DNA of 39,355 nt from Cyclobacteriaceae bacterium (GTDB taxonomy: Bacteria > Bacteroidota > Bacteroidia > Cytophagales > Cyclobacteriaceae). The notes under the pieces were generated by a model. That model did not search any database. It saw nothing but the letters and a program-made list of their open reading frames with translations, and was not told the DNA's origin. Made by a program: the position numbers and the translations under genes. Where the stretch lies: the NCBI GenBank assembly GCA_013373335.1, contig JABXHZ010000196.1:1-39355 (forward strand). Reading direction: 5' to 3'. Positions within the stretch are counted from its first letter, which is position 1, and every line of letters starts with the position of its first letter. Of this stretch, positions 8,635-17,362 are shown piece after piece.

Positions 8635-9813
8635 ATGAAACCAAGAATGGAACAAACCATGCGCTGGTACGGACCAAATGACCCGGTCAGCCTTCGGGAC
8701 ATCCGACAATCAGGAGCCACCGGCGTGGTCACTGCTCTTCATCACATCCCAAATGGAGAAGTTTGGCCTATCGAAGAAATCAAAAAACGGAAAAAACTCA
8801 TTGAAGATGAAGGCTTGAGCTGGTCCGTAGTTGAATCTGTCCCGGTGCACGAACAAATAAAAACCCGCACAGGAGACTATAAACTCTTTATTGAAAACTA
8901 TAAGCAAACGCTTAGAAATTTAGCCTCAGAGGGCATATTTACCGTTTGCTACAACTTCATGCCCATTTTAGATTGGACACGCACCGAACTTTACAAAGAG
9001 TTACCAAATGGGGCAAAAGCTCTTTTTTATGAAAAAAAAGCAGTCCAAGCTTTTGACCTATTTATCCTAAAAAGGAAGGAGGCATTTGAAGAATATTCTC
9101 CGGAAGAAATCCAAGAACTGCAACAGTATTACGATGCGCTGACTCCGGAAAAAAAACAACTAATTATCGACAATATTTTGAAAGGCCTTCCAGGGTCCGA
9201 GATTGGATACACCTTGGAGGAATTTGGAGAAATGCTCAAAACCTACGAAGGCATAGATGCCACCAAACTTCAGGAGCATCTGAGGCTATTTCTTGATGCA
9301 ATTGTTCCCGTGGCAGAGGAAGTTGGTGTTTACTTGACCATACATCCAGACGATCCTCCTTTTTCACTTTATGGTTTACCTAGAATCGTCTCTACTGCAG
9401 CGGATGCCAGAAGAATCATTCAGGACAATCCTAGTCCGCATAATGGTCTTTGTTTTTGCACGGGTAGCTATGGTGTGCGCTCGGACAATGACCTTATCGC
9501 AATGATCCGCGAATTTGGGGATCATATTAATTTCATTCATTTAAGAAGTACTAAGCGGGATGAGGAAGGTAATTTCATTGAAGAAAATCATTTGGATGGA
9601 GATGTTCCTATGGCCGCGGTAGTTCACGAATTACTTAAGGTCCAAGAAAAAAGAGGAAAGCGCATCCCTATGCGTCCTGATCACGGACATCAGATGTTGG
9701 ATGATTTAGGAAAAAAGACCAATCCGGGATATTCAGCGATTGGAAGGTTAAAAGGCTTAGCAGAAATACGGGGGATTGAAGAAGCAATTCTGTATCTTAA
9801 ATCCAATGACTGA
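8635..9813 (+). CDS. uxuA: mannonate dehydratase
   Basis: A 392-residue cytoplasmic enzyme (E. coli UxuA has 394) that dehydrates D-mannonate to 2-keto-3-deoxy-D-gluconate. The N-terminus [20 protein letters not shown] is the family signature. Metal and active-site segments are seen at [39 protein letters not shown] and [11 protein letters not shown]. The frame is open upstream to 8524, but ATG 8635 gives the expected length; ATG 8647 (four residues shorter) is an equal alternative. It ends overlapping the acetyltransferase start by 8 bp. The downstream enzymes KdgK and KdgA are not in this window. Confidence 0.95.
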   Translation: MKPRMEQTMRWYGPNDPVSLRDIRQSGATGVVTALHHIPNGEVWPIEEIKKRKKLIEDEGLSWSVVESVPVHEQIKTRTGDYKLFIENYKQTLRNLASEGIFTVCYNFMPILDWTRTELYKELPNGAKALFYEKKAVQAFDLFILKRKEAFEEYSPEEIQELQQYYDALTPEKKQLIIDNILKGLPGSEIGYTLEEFGEMLKTYEGIDATKLQEHLRLFLDAIVPVAEEVGVYLTIHPDDPPFSLYGLPRIVSTAADARRIIQDNPSPHNGLCFCTGSYGVRSDNDLIAMIREFGDHINFIHLRSTKRDEEGNFIEENHLDGDVPMAAVVHELLKVQEKRGKRIPMRPDHGHQMLDDLGKKTNPGYSAIGRLKGLAEIRGIEEAILYLKSND

Positions 9814-10357
9814 AAAAGAAAAAATGATCGCTGGCCAATTGTACCAAGCTGGTGATCCAGTTTTAGAAGCTGAGCGAATTCAGGCCCGGAAACTCCTGAA
9901 AGAATTCAATGATTCGGATCCACAAGAGAAAGATTTACGGAAACGAATCCTTGAGAATTTATTGGGTAAAACAGGCAAAAACCTTTGGATTGAGCCTCCC
10001 TTCTATTGCGACTACGGGTACAATATCAGTTGTGGAGACAATGTCTTTTTCAATTTCAATTGTGTGATTTTGGATGTCGTACCAGTGAAATTTGGAGATC
10101 GGGTATTAGTGGGTCCAAACGTCCAATTTTATCCTGCAACCCATCCCATCGATGCCAAAATTAGAGGAGAACTCTGGGAATTTGGAAAAGAAATTCAAAT
10201 CGGGTCAGATGTTTGGATCGGAGGAGGAAGCATCATTTGCCCCGGCGTGAAAATAGGTGATCGAGCCATTATTGCTGCGGGAGCTGTAATTACCAAAGAT
10301 GTACCACCAGATGTAATAGTTGGGGGTAACCCGGGGAAAATAATTCGAGAACTTTAA
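9806..10357 (+). CDS. maa: maltose/galactoside O-acetyltransferase-like protein (LbH family)
   Basis: A 183-residue left-handed beta-helix acetyltransferase. The N-terminus [18 protein letters not shown] matches the Maa/NodL/LacA maltose-acetyltransferase cap domain (about residues 1-55). Hexapeptide repeats follow from about 70 to 180, and the catalytic His is His113 in YPATHPID. Known relatives transfer acetyl from acetyl-CoA to the 6-hydroxyl of glucose, maltose or galactosides in the cytoplasm. The start overlaps the end of uxuA by 8 bp, so it is translationally coupled to the uronate operon. ATG 9806 is preferred over the TTG-type extension at 9776 because the family begins with MTEKEKM. 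The acceptor sugar is unknown. Confidence 0.9.
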   Translation: MTEKEKMIAGQLYQAGDPVLEAERIQARKLLKEFNDSDPQEKDLRKRILENLLGKTGKNLWIEPPFYCDYGYNISCGDNVFFNFNCVILDVVPVKFGDRVLVGPNVQFYPATHPIDAKIRGELWEFGKEIQIGSDVWIGGGSIICPGVKIGDRAIIAAGAVITKDVPPDVIVGGNPGKIIREL

Positions 10358-10368
10358 CCCATTCGGAA

Positions 10369-12144
10369 ATGACTCCATTTTATTCTAAGAAAGATCTTTT
10401 CTTCCAATTATTTGAACACTTAGGGGTGGTAGAGCTGAATCGCTATCCTTTTTTCAGAGACCATAATCAGGAAACATTCGAGCTAATTTTGGATGCCGCT
10501 GAACAGATAGCAAGCAAATCCTTGCGTCCCCTATTGACCGAAATGGATCGTAATGAACCGGTATTAGAAAACGGGAAAATAAAAATCCATCCTGGAATGA
10601 AAGAAATTGTTCGACAATTTGGCGAGGATGGCTGGATCAACGCAACCTTCCCCTATGAAGAAGGTGGCCAACAATTGCCTTGGACAATTCACTTAGCAGC
10701 TGGATTCATTTTACAAGCTGCAAATTATTCTGCGTCTGTTTTTCCATTTTTAACTTTAGGTGCTGCCAATTTAATTCGAACTTTTGGAAACAATGACCTT
10801 ATCAAACGCTTTACTCCTTCCATGTATAGCGGTGCATGGCAAGGTACCATGGCCTTAACTGAACCCGATGCCGGGAGTTCTCTGTCGGACTTGACCACCA
10901 CTGCTTATCCAACTTCCGATGAAGGAGTCTTTCGGATCAAAGGTCAAAAGATTTACATTTCCTGTGGTGACCATGATGCCTGTGAAAACATCATTCATTT
11001 GATGCTTGCTCGAATTGAAGGTGCTCCTGCAGGCACCAAAGGAATTTCGCTTTTTGTAGTACCGAAACTAATACCGGAATCCGGTGAAGCCAATGAAGTT
11101 TTTACAGAAGGGCTTTATCACAAAATGGGATATAAAGGAGCGCCTATAGCTCACCTCATGATCGGCTCTGAAAACGGAGCTCTCGGGTATCTGGTAGGCG
11201 AGCAAAATCAAGGTCTCCGGTACATGTTCCAAATGATGAACGAAGCTCGAATTGGTGTAGGAATGAATGCAGTGGCCATTGCACAAGCTGCATTCCAAGC
11301 TTCACTAGCCTATGCAAAAGAACGTCCTCAAGGTAGGAAACTTTCTGAAAAAGATCTGACCAAGCCTCAGGTCCCAATCATTGAGCATGCTGATGTAAAA
11401 CGGATGCTTTTATTCCAAAAAAGTATCTCAGAGGGATCTTTGGCTTTATTGCTTTATTGCTCCAGATTAATGGATGAATCTACCCATGAATCTGACCTGG
11501 TGGTTAAAAAGCAAAAGCATGCACTCTTGGAATTACTGACTCCAATTGCCAAGAGCTATCCTTCTGAAATGGGAATTCTAAGTACTTCTGCTGCTGTACA
11601 GATATTGGGAGGTGCAGGTTACACCCAAGATTTTCCTGTTGAGCAATATTATCGAGAAGCTAGAATCCACCCGATTCATGAGGGGACAACTGGCATCCAT
11701 GGTTTGGATTTGTTAGGAAGGAAGATCTTCCTGAATGATGGCCTGGGCTGGAAGGTTCTATACCAAAGTATTGAAGAGGACCTAGAAAAATATGAAGGAC
11801 CTGAAGATATTAGGGCAAAATTCGAAAAGGCTTGGAAAGAAGGCCAAAATGCTGCGGCTACTTTACTTCAAAAAGCACAAGAAGGTCCAGAAATTTTCCT
11901 GGCCGATGCTACCCTTTTCCTGGAGCTTTGTGGAATAATTTGCGTAGGATGGATGTGGCTGAGACAAGCTCATATAGCAACATTAAACCTTAATAAGGAG
12001 AATGCAGATACAGCATTTTTCGCTGGAAAAGTTGAAACAGCTAGGTACTTTATGGAATATGAATCACCAAAAATCTTCGCCATTTCCCAAAGAATACATT
12101 CCAATTCATACCCTACCCTTGAAATGCGTGATTATTGGTTTTGA
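10369..12144 (+). CDS. acyl-CoA dehydrogenase (DmdC/AcdA-like, with C-terminal extension)
   Basis: A 591-residue FAD flavoprotein, longer than the common 380-residue acyl-CoA dehydrogenases. It matches the roughly 590-600-residue branch that has an extra C-terminal domain (as in 3-methylmercaptopropionyl-CoA dehydrogenase). Segments seen are MALTEPDAGSSLSDL and GTKGISLFVVPK in the middle beta domain, NEARIGVGMNAVAIAQAAFQ, and QILGGAGYTQDFPVEQYYRE. The catalytic Glu is Glu438 in HPIHEGTTGIHGLD. It probably oxidises an acyl-CoA thioester in the cytoplasm and passes electrons to ETF. It lies 11 bp after the acetyltransferase and so probably shares the uronate transcript, although no metabolic link is obvious. 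The acyl substrate is unknown. Confidence 0.9.
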   Translation: MTPFYSKKDLFFQLFEHLGVVELNRYPFFRDHNQETFELILDAAEQIASKSLRPLLTEMDRNEPVLENGKIKIHPGMKEIVRQFGEDGWINATFPYEEGGQQLPWTIHLAAGFILQAANYSASVFPFLTLGAANLIRTFGNNDLIKRFTPSMYSGAWQGTMALTEPDAGSSLSDLTTTAYPTSDEGVFRIKGQKIYISCGDHDACENIIHLMLARIEGAPAGTKGISLFVVPKLIPESGEANEVFTEGLYHKMGYKGAPIAHLMIGSENGALGYLVGEQNQGLRYMFQMMNEARIGVGMNAVAIAQAAFQASLAYAKERPQGRKLSEKDLTKPQVPIIEHADVKRMLLFQKSISEGSLALLLYCSRLMDESTHESDLVVKKQKHALLELLTPIAKSYPSEMGILSTSAAVQILGGAGYTQDFPVEQYYREARIHPIHEGTTGIHGLDLLGRKIFLNDGLGWKVLYQSIEEDLEKYEGPEDIRAKFEKAWKEGQNAAATLLQKAQEGPEIFLADATLFLELCGIICVGWMWLRQAHIATLNLNKENADTAFFAGKVETARYFMEYESPKIFAISQRIHSNSYPTLEMRDYWF

Positions 12145-12221
12145 CTATTCTTGAATGAGACTCCCGTATTTTAAAAACATTTATTTATTTTGGCTTCTGA
12201 TATTTTGAAGAGAAAAATTTA

Positions 12222-13154
12222 ATGAAACGAATTTTAGTGAGTGGTGGTGGAGGATTCCTTGGAAGCCACCTATGTGAGCGTTTGCTCGAAGAAGGAAACG
12301 AAGTACTTTGTGTGGATAATTTTTTTACTGGAAATCGAAGAAATATCCACCACCTTTTGGATAATAAAAACTTCGAACTCCTTAGACATGACATCACGCA
12401 TCCGCTTTTTGTGGAGGTAGATGAAATCTATAATTTAGCCTGTCCCGCCTCCCCTATTCATTATCAATTTGACCCGGTGCAAACAACCAAAACTTCGGTC
12501 ATTGGTGCTATGAACATGCTTGGTTTGGCAAAGCGGCTAAAAATCAAAGTTCTTCAAGCAAGTACCTCAGAAGTATATGGTGATCCCGAAATTCACCCCC
12601 AACCGGAATCTTACAGAGGTAATGTCAATACATTAGGTCCTAGGGCCTGTTATGATGAAGGAAAGCGATGTGCAGAAACATTGTTTTTCGACTATCATAG
12701 ACAGCATGGAGTGTCAATCAAAGTGATGCGAATTTTCAACACCTATGGTCCAAGAATGCATCCTAACGATGGACGGGTAGTCAGCAATTTTATCGTTCAA
12801 GCATTGAAGGGTGAAGACATTACTATTTATGGTGATGGAAAGCAAACCCGTTCCTTTTGCTATGTAGATGACCTAATCGAAGGCATGTATCGATTGATGA
12901 ATTCTCGGGAAGGATTTACAGGGCCTGTGAATATCGGGAACCCGGGAGAGTTTACCATGTTGGAGTTAGCAAACCTTGTATTAGAACTTACAGAAAGCAA
13001 AAGTCAACTGAAGTTTCTCCCTTTGCCTCAAGATGACCCAATGCAACGGAAGCCTGTAATCGATTTGGCAAAAAAAGAATTGGGATGGGAACCTACTATT
13101 CCGCTTCGAGAAGGACTTATTAAAACCATAGAATACTTCAAGAGTATTATTTGA
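12222..13154 (+). CDS. UDP-glucuronate decarboxylase (UDP-xylose synthase), SDR family
   Basis: A 310-residue extended SDR that converts UDP-glucuronate to UDP-xylose with bound NAD+. The cofactor loop is [12 protein letters not shown] (residues 7-18). The UXS signatures are clear: [28 protein letters not shown] with catalytic Glu117, and [10 protein letters not shown] with Tyr144 and Lys148. [21 protein letters not shown] and [18 protein letters not shown] follow. No membrane anchor is present, so it is soluble. It stands 77 bp after the acyl-CoA dehydrogenase and ends at its own terminator. It likely supplies nucleotide sugar for surface polysaccharide, in contrast with the catabolic uronate genes upstream. 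Confidence is high. Confidence 0.93.
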   Translation: MKRILVSGGGGFLGSHLCERLLEEGNEVLCVDNFFTGNRRNIHHLLDNKNFELLRHDITHPLFVEVDEIYNLACPASPIHYQFDPVQTTKTSVIGAMNMLGLAKRLKIKVLQASTSEVYGDPEIHPQPESYRGNVNTLGPRACYDEGKRCAETLFFDYHRQHGVSIKVMRIFNTYGPRMHPNDGRVVSNFIVQALKGEDITIYGDGKQTRSFCYVDDLIEGMYRLMNSREGFTGPVNIGNPGEFTMLELANLVLELTESKSQLKFLPLPQDDPMQRKPVIDLAKKELGWEPTIPLREGLIKTIEYFKSII

Positions 13155-13176
13155 TCAATGTAAAAAGTAGAATTAC

Positions 13177-13211
13177 AAATCCTGCCTCTATCGAAGCAGG
13201 ATTTTTTTTGA
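13177..13211 (+). terminator. rho-independent terminator after UDP-glucuronate decarboxylase
   Basis: Perfect stem AAATCCTGC (13177-13185) and GCAGGATTT (13196-13204) with a 10-base loop, followed by a run of T's. It is 22 bp after the stop codon and closes the unit. Confidence 0.85.
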
Positions 13212-13320
13212 TCTATTTCCTTCTGAATAAATTCTATTGTTACCGGGAATGATTTTTTCTAATTTCCAGAGGTTTATCACCCAGAAATCAAGTCAAGAAA
13301 AAGCCCTAAGGCAGGGTTCC

Positions 13321-13353
13321 TTTGCTTCAAGACGAAATTTCATTCAAACTTTG
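13321..13353 (+). promoter_or_regulatory. candidate Bacteroidota-type promoter for the M20 peptidase gene
   Basis: TTTG at 13321-13324, a 21-base spacer, then AAACTTTG at 13346-13353, close to the -7 TAnnTTTG form with the first T replaced by A. It ends 19 bases before the ATG at 13373. This is a motif match only. Confidence 0.3.
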
Positions 13354-13372
13354 AAAAACAAATAATAATCAG

Positions 13373-14893
13373 ATGAAAAAACTGGTTCTTCTTATCCTCC
13401 TCCCTATCTGTTCTTTAGGATTTTCACAAACCATTCCTTCAAAGGATAATCTTGAATCCTGGACTTATGCATCTTGGCAGCATGGCTTAAATCTCCTTGA
13501 AGAAATCGTCCAAATTCCAAATGATGCCGTCTATCCTGAACAGATCGAAGCCAATATCAAATGGTGCGAAGAGCAATTTTCAACAAGAGATTGGAAGTCT
13601 GAGACACTTGAAACTGGAGGAATCCCTATCCTTCTAGCCACAAAAGAAAATCCATCCGCTAGCAAAACCATTCTCTTCTATTTTCACATTGACGGACAGG
13701 CAGTAGATAAAAGCAAATGGAATCAGCCTGACCCTTATCAACCTGTTTTAAAAGAAAGAGATGCTAATGGGGAATGGAGAACCATCGAAATTGAAAGGCT
13801 TCAAAATGAATACAACCCAGAATGGCGAATTTTTGCCCGCTCCACTTCTGATGATAAAGGACCATTCGCAATGTTTTTGACCGCTTGGGATGCCCTGATT
13901 GATAGAAATATTCAGCCGGATTACTCAATCAAAATCATTTTGGATTTTGAGGAGGAACAAGGTTCTCCAAGGTTACCACAAGCTGTTCTTGACTACAAAG
14001 AGAAGCTTCAAGCTGACCTAATGCTAATCATGGATGGACCTCGACATATTTCAAATCGACCTACTTTAACTTACGGAGCGAGAGGCATTGCAGAAATGAC
14101 CTTAACGACCTTTGGACCCAAATTACCACAGCACAGCGGTCATTTTGGAAATTATGCACCAAATCCCGCTTTCCTACTAGCCCAACTTTTGGCAAGTATG
14201 AAAGATGAAAATGGACGGGTCAGCATACCTGGATATTACGATGGAATTAAGTTCACTGATCAAGAAAAAGCTATTTTAGAAGCAGTCCCAGATGATGAAA
14301 AGACCATTCAATCCCGATTGGGTATTGGGCGAACTGACCAGGTAGGAAACACCTATCAAGAAAGCATCCAATATCCTTCTCTTAATATTCGAGGAATGGA
14401 ATCAGCTTGGGTGGGACCTGAAGCAAGGACCATTGTACCAGCAACTGCCATGGCTGAGCTAGACATACGCTTAGTTCCTGAATCAAATCCAAATCGATTA
14501 TTTTCCTTAATTAGGGACCATATTGAAAAGCAAGGATTCCAAATATTGGATCATGACCCAAGCGATGAGGAGCGTATGAAATACCCCAAAATCGTGAAAA
14601 TGGAGAGTAAAATCTCGTATCAGGCTTTTCGAACATCCATGGAATCACCTGCTGGTGAATGGCTTCGTTCCGCTATGTATAGAGCTTTTGAGGAAGAACC
14701 TGTTCAGATCAGAATTTCCGGAGGAAGCATCCCTATTTCACCTTTTGTGGATGCGCTAAATATTCCTGCAGTAACGATTCCAACTGTTAATTCAGATAAT
14801 AATCAACATAGTCCTAATGAAAACATTCGATTGGGAAATTACAAAGAGGGAATTTTGACGATAATGAGTGTATTGACTCAACCTTTGAATTAA
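13373..14893 (+). CDS. secreted M20 family metallopeptidase
   Basis: A 506-residue zinc-dependent exopeptidase. A signal peptide (MKKLVLLILLPICSLGFSQ) directs it to the periplasm or outside. The M20 metal ligands are recognisable: FYFHIDGQAVD (His105, Asp107), ARSTSDDKGP (bridging Asp160), DFEEEQGSP (Glu194/195), LIMDGP, and a final His in NNQHSPNENIRLGNY. A lid/dimerisation domain sits in the middle (about 225-400). Family members are carboxypeptidases, dipeptidases or aminoacylases; the choice cannot be made here. It is a single gene with its own candidate promoter. It ends three bases before the stop codon of the convergent Nudix regulator gene. Confidence 0.9.
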   Translation: MKKLVLLILLPICSLGFSQTIPSKDNLESWTYASWQHGLNLLEEIVQIPNDAVYPEQIEANIKWCEEQFSTRDWKSETLETGGIPILLATKENPSASKTILFYFHIDGQAVDKSKWNQPDPYQPVLKERDANGEWRTIEIERLQNEYNPEWRIFARSTSDDKGPFAMFLTAWDALIDRNIQPDYSIKIILDFEEEQGSPRLPQAVLDYKEKLQADLMLIMDGPRHISNRPTLTYGARGIAEMTLTTFGPKLPQHSGHFGNYAPNPAFLLAQLLASMKDENGRVSIPGYYDGIKFTDQEKAILEAVPDDEKTIQSRLGIGRTDQVGNTYQESIQYPSLNIRGMESAWVGPEARTIVPATAMAELDIRLVPESNPNRLFSLIRDHIEKQGFQILDHDPSDEERMKYPKIVKMESKISYQAFRTSMESPAGEWLRSAMYRAFEEEPVQIRISGGSIPISPFVDALNIPAVTIPTVNSDNNQHSPNENIRLGNYKEGILTIMSVLTQPLN

Positions 14894-14896
14894 AGC

Positions 14897-15604
14897 TTAC
14901 GCTTTTTTCTTCAAGCTATAAAGGTAGGGAGCTTTATGTGAGCCACCGGCGTAAAGCTTCTCATGCCTTTCAAGTATGCCTAAGCTGAGCATTTTCCGTT
15001 GGAAATTAGCCCTGTTTAGCTTTTCCCCCAAAATCGCTTCATATACCTGCTGAAGTTCTTTCATGGTAAATCGTTCTGGGAGGAGATTTACGGAAAGTAG
15101 CTTTTGGTCGAGATGCGTTCGGAGATGATCCAATGCCTTTTTAACGATAAAATTGTGATCAAAAAGTAAATCAGGTATTTCATCAACCGAATACCAATTT
15201 ATAGAATCCGAAAAAGCATCAGGGGTTGGTTCTACTTTATCATAATCGATCAAAGCATAATAGCCTATCGAAATGAAACGGTCCAACAGCCAATGATCTT
15301 TGGGAAGATCTTCTTGATGGGCGGAAAGAATTTGTTTCATAATATCCGGACGGACTCTCTCGATGGATCCAAAGGTGTAAAACTGTTCCAAAAAAATCTG
15401 ATCCAAGCCCGTTCGTTCCAAAAGCCCTCGCTTCACAGCCTCATCAAGAGTTTCATTCACCTTAACAAATCCACCTGGTAGCGCAAGCCATCCGGTTTTA
15501 TGGTACTCGATGAGAAGAATTTTAAGTTTTTCACCAGAAAAACCAAAAATGACGGAATCATAAGCTATATGCGGGAGAAAACCCGTAGTCTCCAAATTGG
15601 CCAT
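14897..15604 (-). CDS. Nudix-domain transcriptional regulator (NrtR/AraR-like)
   Basis: A 235-residue protein with an N-terminal Nudix fold (about residues 10-150) and a C-terminal winged helix-turn-helix (about 165-230, FTMKELQQVYEAILGEKLNRANFQRKM, then GGSHKAPYLYSLKKK). This is the NrtR architecture. Bacteroidota members of this family (AraR-type) are sugar-responsive regulators rather than hydrolases. The Nudix box at about 44-66 is degenerate: in the REUXEE core both the first and last Glu are lost (R-G-L-L-E-R), so pyrophosphatase activity is unlikely. It is divergent from the secreted carboxylesterase with 86 bp between the starts. A perfect 9-bp inverted repeat in that gap is the obvious candidate operator. 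The effector is unknown; a sugar or ADP-ribose-like ligand is inferred from the family. Confidence 0.9.
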   Translation of the reverse strand: MANLETTGFLPHIAYDSVIFGFSGEKLKILLIEYHKTGWLALPGGFVKVNETLDEAVKRGLLERTGLDQIFLEQFYTFGSIERVRPDIMKQILSAHQEDLPKDHWLLDRFISIGYYALIDYDKVEPTPDAFSDSINWYSVDEIPDLLFDHNFIVKKALDHLRTHLDQKLLSVNLLPERFTMKELQQVYEAILGEKLNRANFQRKMLSLGILERHEKLYAGGSHKAPYLYSLKKKA

Positions 15605-15655
15605 GGAATTTAAAATTTACCCAAATAAATAGGATTTCAGACAAAATGCAATTAC

Positions 15656-15678
15656 TATTGTTTCAATCAGAAACAATA
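15656..15678. promoter_or_regulatory. perfect 9-bp inverted repeat, candidate operator of the Nudix regulator
   Basis: Half-sites TATTGTTTC (15656-15664) and GAAACAATA (15670-15678) flank the 5-base spacer AATCA. The site lies between the divergent Nudix regulator (start 15604) and carboxylesterase (start 15691). It ends 12 bases before the esterase ATG, where bound protein would block transcription. It also disfavours the upstream ATG at 15646, which would put the palindrome inside a coding region. Confidence 0.6.
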
Positions 15679-15690
15679 AATCCAGCAAGA

Positions 15691-17334
15691 ATGAGAAAGA
15701 AGGGCCTAGTGTTAATCCTTGTGCTTACTCAAATGACAATTCACCTTCAAAGTTATAGTCAGGAAAATTACGGTTTTCCTGTTCAAAAAAGCATCAAAAC
15801 TGGAATGATTGAGGGAATTTATGATACACAAACCGATGTACAAAAATTCTTGGGGATTCCTTATGGACAGCCTCCTATTGGACCATTGAGATGGAAAGCA
15901 CCATTGCCTGCTAAAAATTGGGATGGCATTAAGGAAACGAAAGCTTTTGGGCCAAGAGCTATTCAGGCACCTGTATTTGGGGATATGAATTTCAGATCAA
16001 ATGGAATTAGTGAAGATTGCCTCTACCTGAATGTCTGGACTCCTGCGAAAAGAAATGAATCAGGACTTCCGGTGCTAGTCTACTTTTATGGAGGAGGGTT
16101 TGTTGCTGGAGATGGAAGCGAACCTCGGTATGATGGCGAAAGTATGGCTCAAAAAGGAATTGTAGTCGTAACAGTCAATTATCGTTTAGAGTTATTCGGG
16201 TTTTTTGCGCATCCTGAACTATCGGCTGAAACGGATTACAAGGGTTCTGGGAATTATGGTCTTATGGATCAGAATCTAGCCTTGAAATGGGTAAGAGAAA
16301 ACATTTCATCTTTTGGAGGCGATCCTCAAAAAGTAACCATTGCAGGAGAATCTGCTGGATCCATATCAGTAAGTTATCAGATGGCTTCCCCTCTTTCAAA
16401 AGATCTAATCGCAGGAGCTATAGGAGAAAGTGGTGCAGGTATTAACCCTACCCTTGCCCCAGTTAAGCTGGAGGAGGCAGAAAAGACCGGAAAAGAATTT
16501 GCCGAAAAGGCTGGAATATTTTCCTTAGCCGAGTTGAGAAAGCTCTCAACCGAAGCGCTATATGAAATATATCAGGAATCTGGAAGATTTGGTTTCCCTG
16601 TTGTAATAGATGGATATTTTATTCCTAAAACCCTTCCAGAAATTTTTGAGGCCAAAGAACAAGCACAGGTTCCTCTTTTGGCGGGCTGGAATTCAGCAGA
16701 AATTCCAGGCATGGCTTTCATGCAAGGAAAGCCTTATACCAAAGAAGCCTTTATTCAAAAAGTAAAAGAAGTCTACCCCGAAAACTGGGAAGAGGTTTTA
16801 GCACTTCACCCCCATGAAACAGCACAAGAAGTGGAACAATCCGCAACTGATCTGGCTTCAGATCGATTTATTGCCTACAGCACTTGGAAATGGATTGACC
16901 TTCATTCAAAAAACTCCATTCAGCCCGTTTATCGCTACCTCTACAGCAAGTTAAGACCTGCTTTGCGCGACCCTAATCTTATTCCTGGTTTAGCTGGAGG
17001 AACTATGGAAAGAAATGGACAGGAAGCTCCCAAGGCAATTGGTGCTCCTCACGCTTGCGAAATTGAGTATGCCATGGGAAATCTTTCTATTGTAAATGAT
17101 TATGCATGGGAAAAGGAGGATTATAAGGTATCAGAAGTTTTCCAAAATTATTTCGCCAACTTCATTAAAACAGGTAATCCTAATGGCGAGAACCTACCGT
17201 TATGGGAAAAGATAGAGGTAAATTCCAACAGCCCGAGTTTTATAAATATTGATGTAGAAACCAGACTGGAAAAGTCTACCGTTGAGGAACGCTATCATTT
17301 TCATGACCGCTTTTATGGAAATACCAATAAATAA
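15691..17334 (+). CDS. secreted carboxylesterase, type B
   Basis: A 547-residue alpha/beta hydrolase of the carboxylesterase/lipase type B family. The signal peptide MRKKGLVLILVLTQMTIHLQ is visible only if ATG 15691 is used. ATG 15646 would add 15 residues before the signal and include the operator-like palindrome, so it is rejected. Family motifs are FLGIPYGQPPIGPLRWK, EDCLYLNVWTP, the oxyanion strand VYFYGGGFVAGDG, the nucleophile elbow GESAGS (Ser221) and the catalytic His454 in GAPHACEIEYAMG. It probably cleaves ester side groups, perhaps from plant or algal polysaccharide, in the periplasm. It is probably controlled by the divergent Nudix-type regulator. The ester substrate is unknown. 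Confidence 0.9.
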   Translation: MRKKGLVLILVLTQMTIHLQSYSQENYGFPVQKSIKTGMIEGIYDTQTDVQKFLGIPYGQPPIGPLRWKAPLPAKNWDGIKETKAFGPRAIQAPVFGDMNFRSNGISEDCLYLNVWTPAKRNESGLPVLVYFYGGGFVAGDGSEPRYDGESMAQKGIVVVTVNYRLELFGFFAHPELSAETDYKGSGNYGLMDQNLALKWVRENISSFGGDPQKVTIAGESAGSISVSYQMASPLSKDLIAGAIGESGAGINPTLAPVKLEEAEKTGKEFAEKAGIFSLAELRKLSTEALYEIYQESGRFGFPVVIDGYFIPKTLPEIFEAKEQAQVPLLAGWNSAEIPGMAFMQGKPYTKEAFIQKVKEVYPENWEEVLALHPHETAQEVEQSATDLASDRFIAYSTWKWIDLHSKNSIQPVYRYLYSKLRPALRDPNLIPGLAGGTMERNGQEAPKAIGAPHACEIEYAMGNLSIVNDYAWEKEDYKVSEVFQNYFANFIKTGNPNGENLPLWEKIEVNSNSPSFINIDVETRLEKSTVEERYHFHDRFYGNTNK

Positions 17335-17336
17335 CC

Positions 17337-17362
17337 AAAAGGAGCCTAGAGCTCCTTTTTTT
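17337..17362. terminator. bidirectional rho-independent terminator
   Basis: Perfect 9-bp stem AAAAGGAGC (17337-17345) and GCTCCTTTT (17351-17359) with a 5-base loop CTAGA, with T's on one side and A's on the other. It lies between the convergent carboxylesterase and PIF1-like helicase genes and serves both. Confidence 0.85.

Noticed and set aside
14892-14905. AAAGC/GCTTT hairpin between the M20 peptidase and Nudix regulator genes
   Set aside because: Only a 5-bp stem, partly inside coding sequence; too weak to call a terminator.
15646-15690. Upstream ATG for the carboxylesterase
   Set aside because: It would place the palindromic operator candidate in coding sequence and put 15 residues in front of a normal signal peptide.
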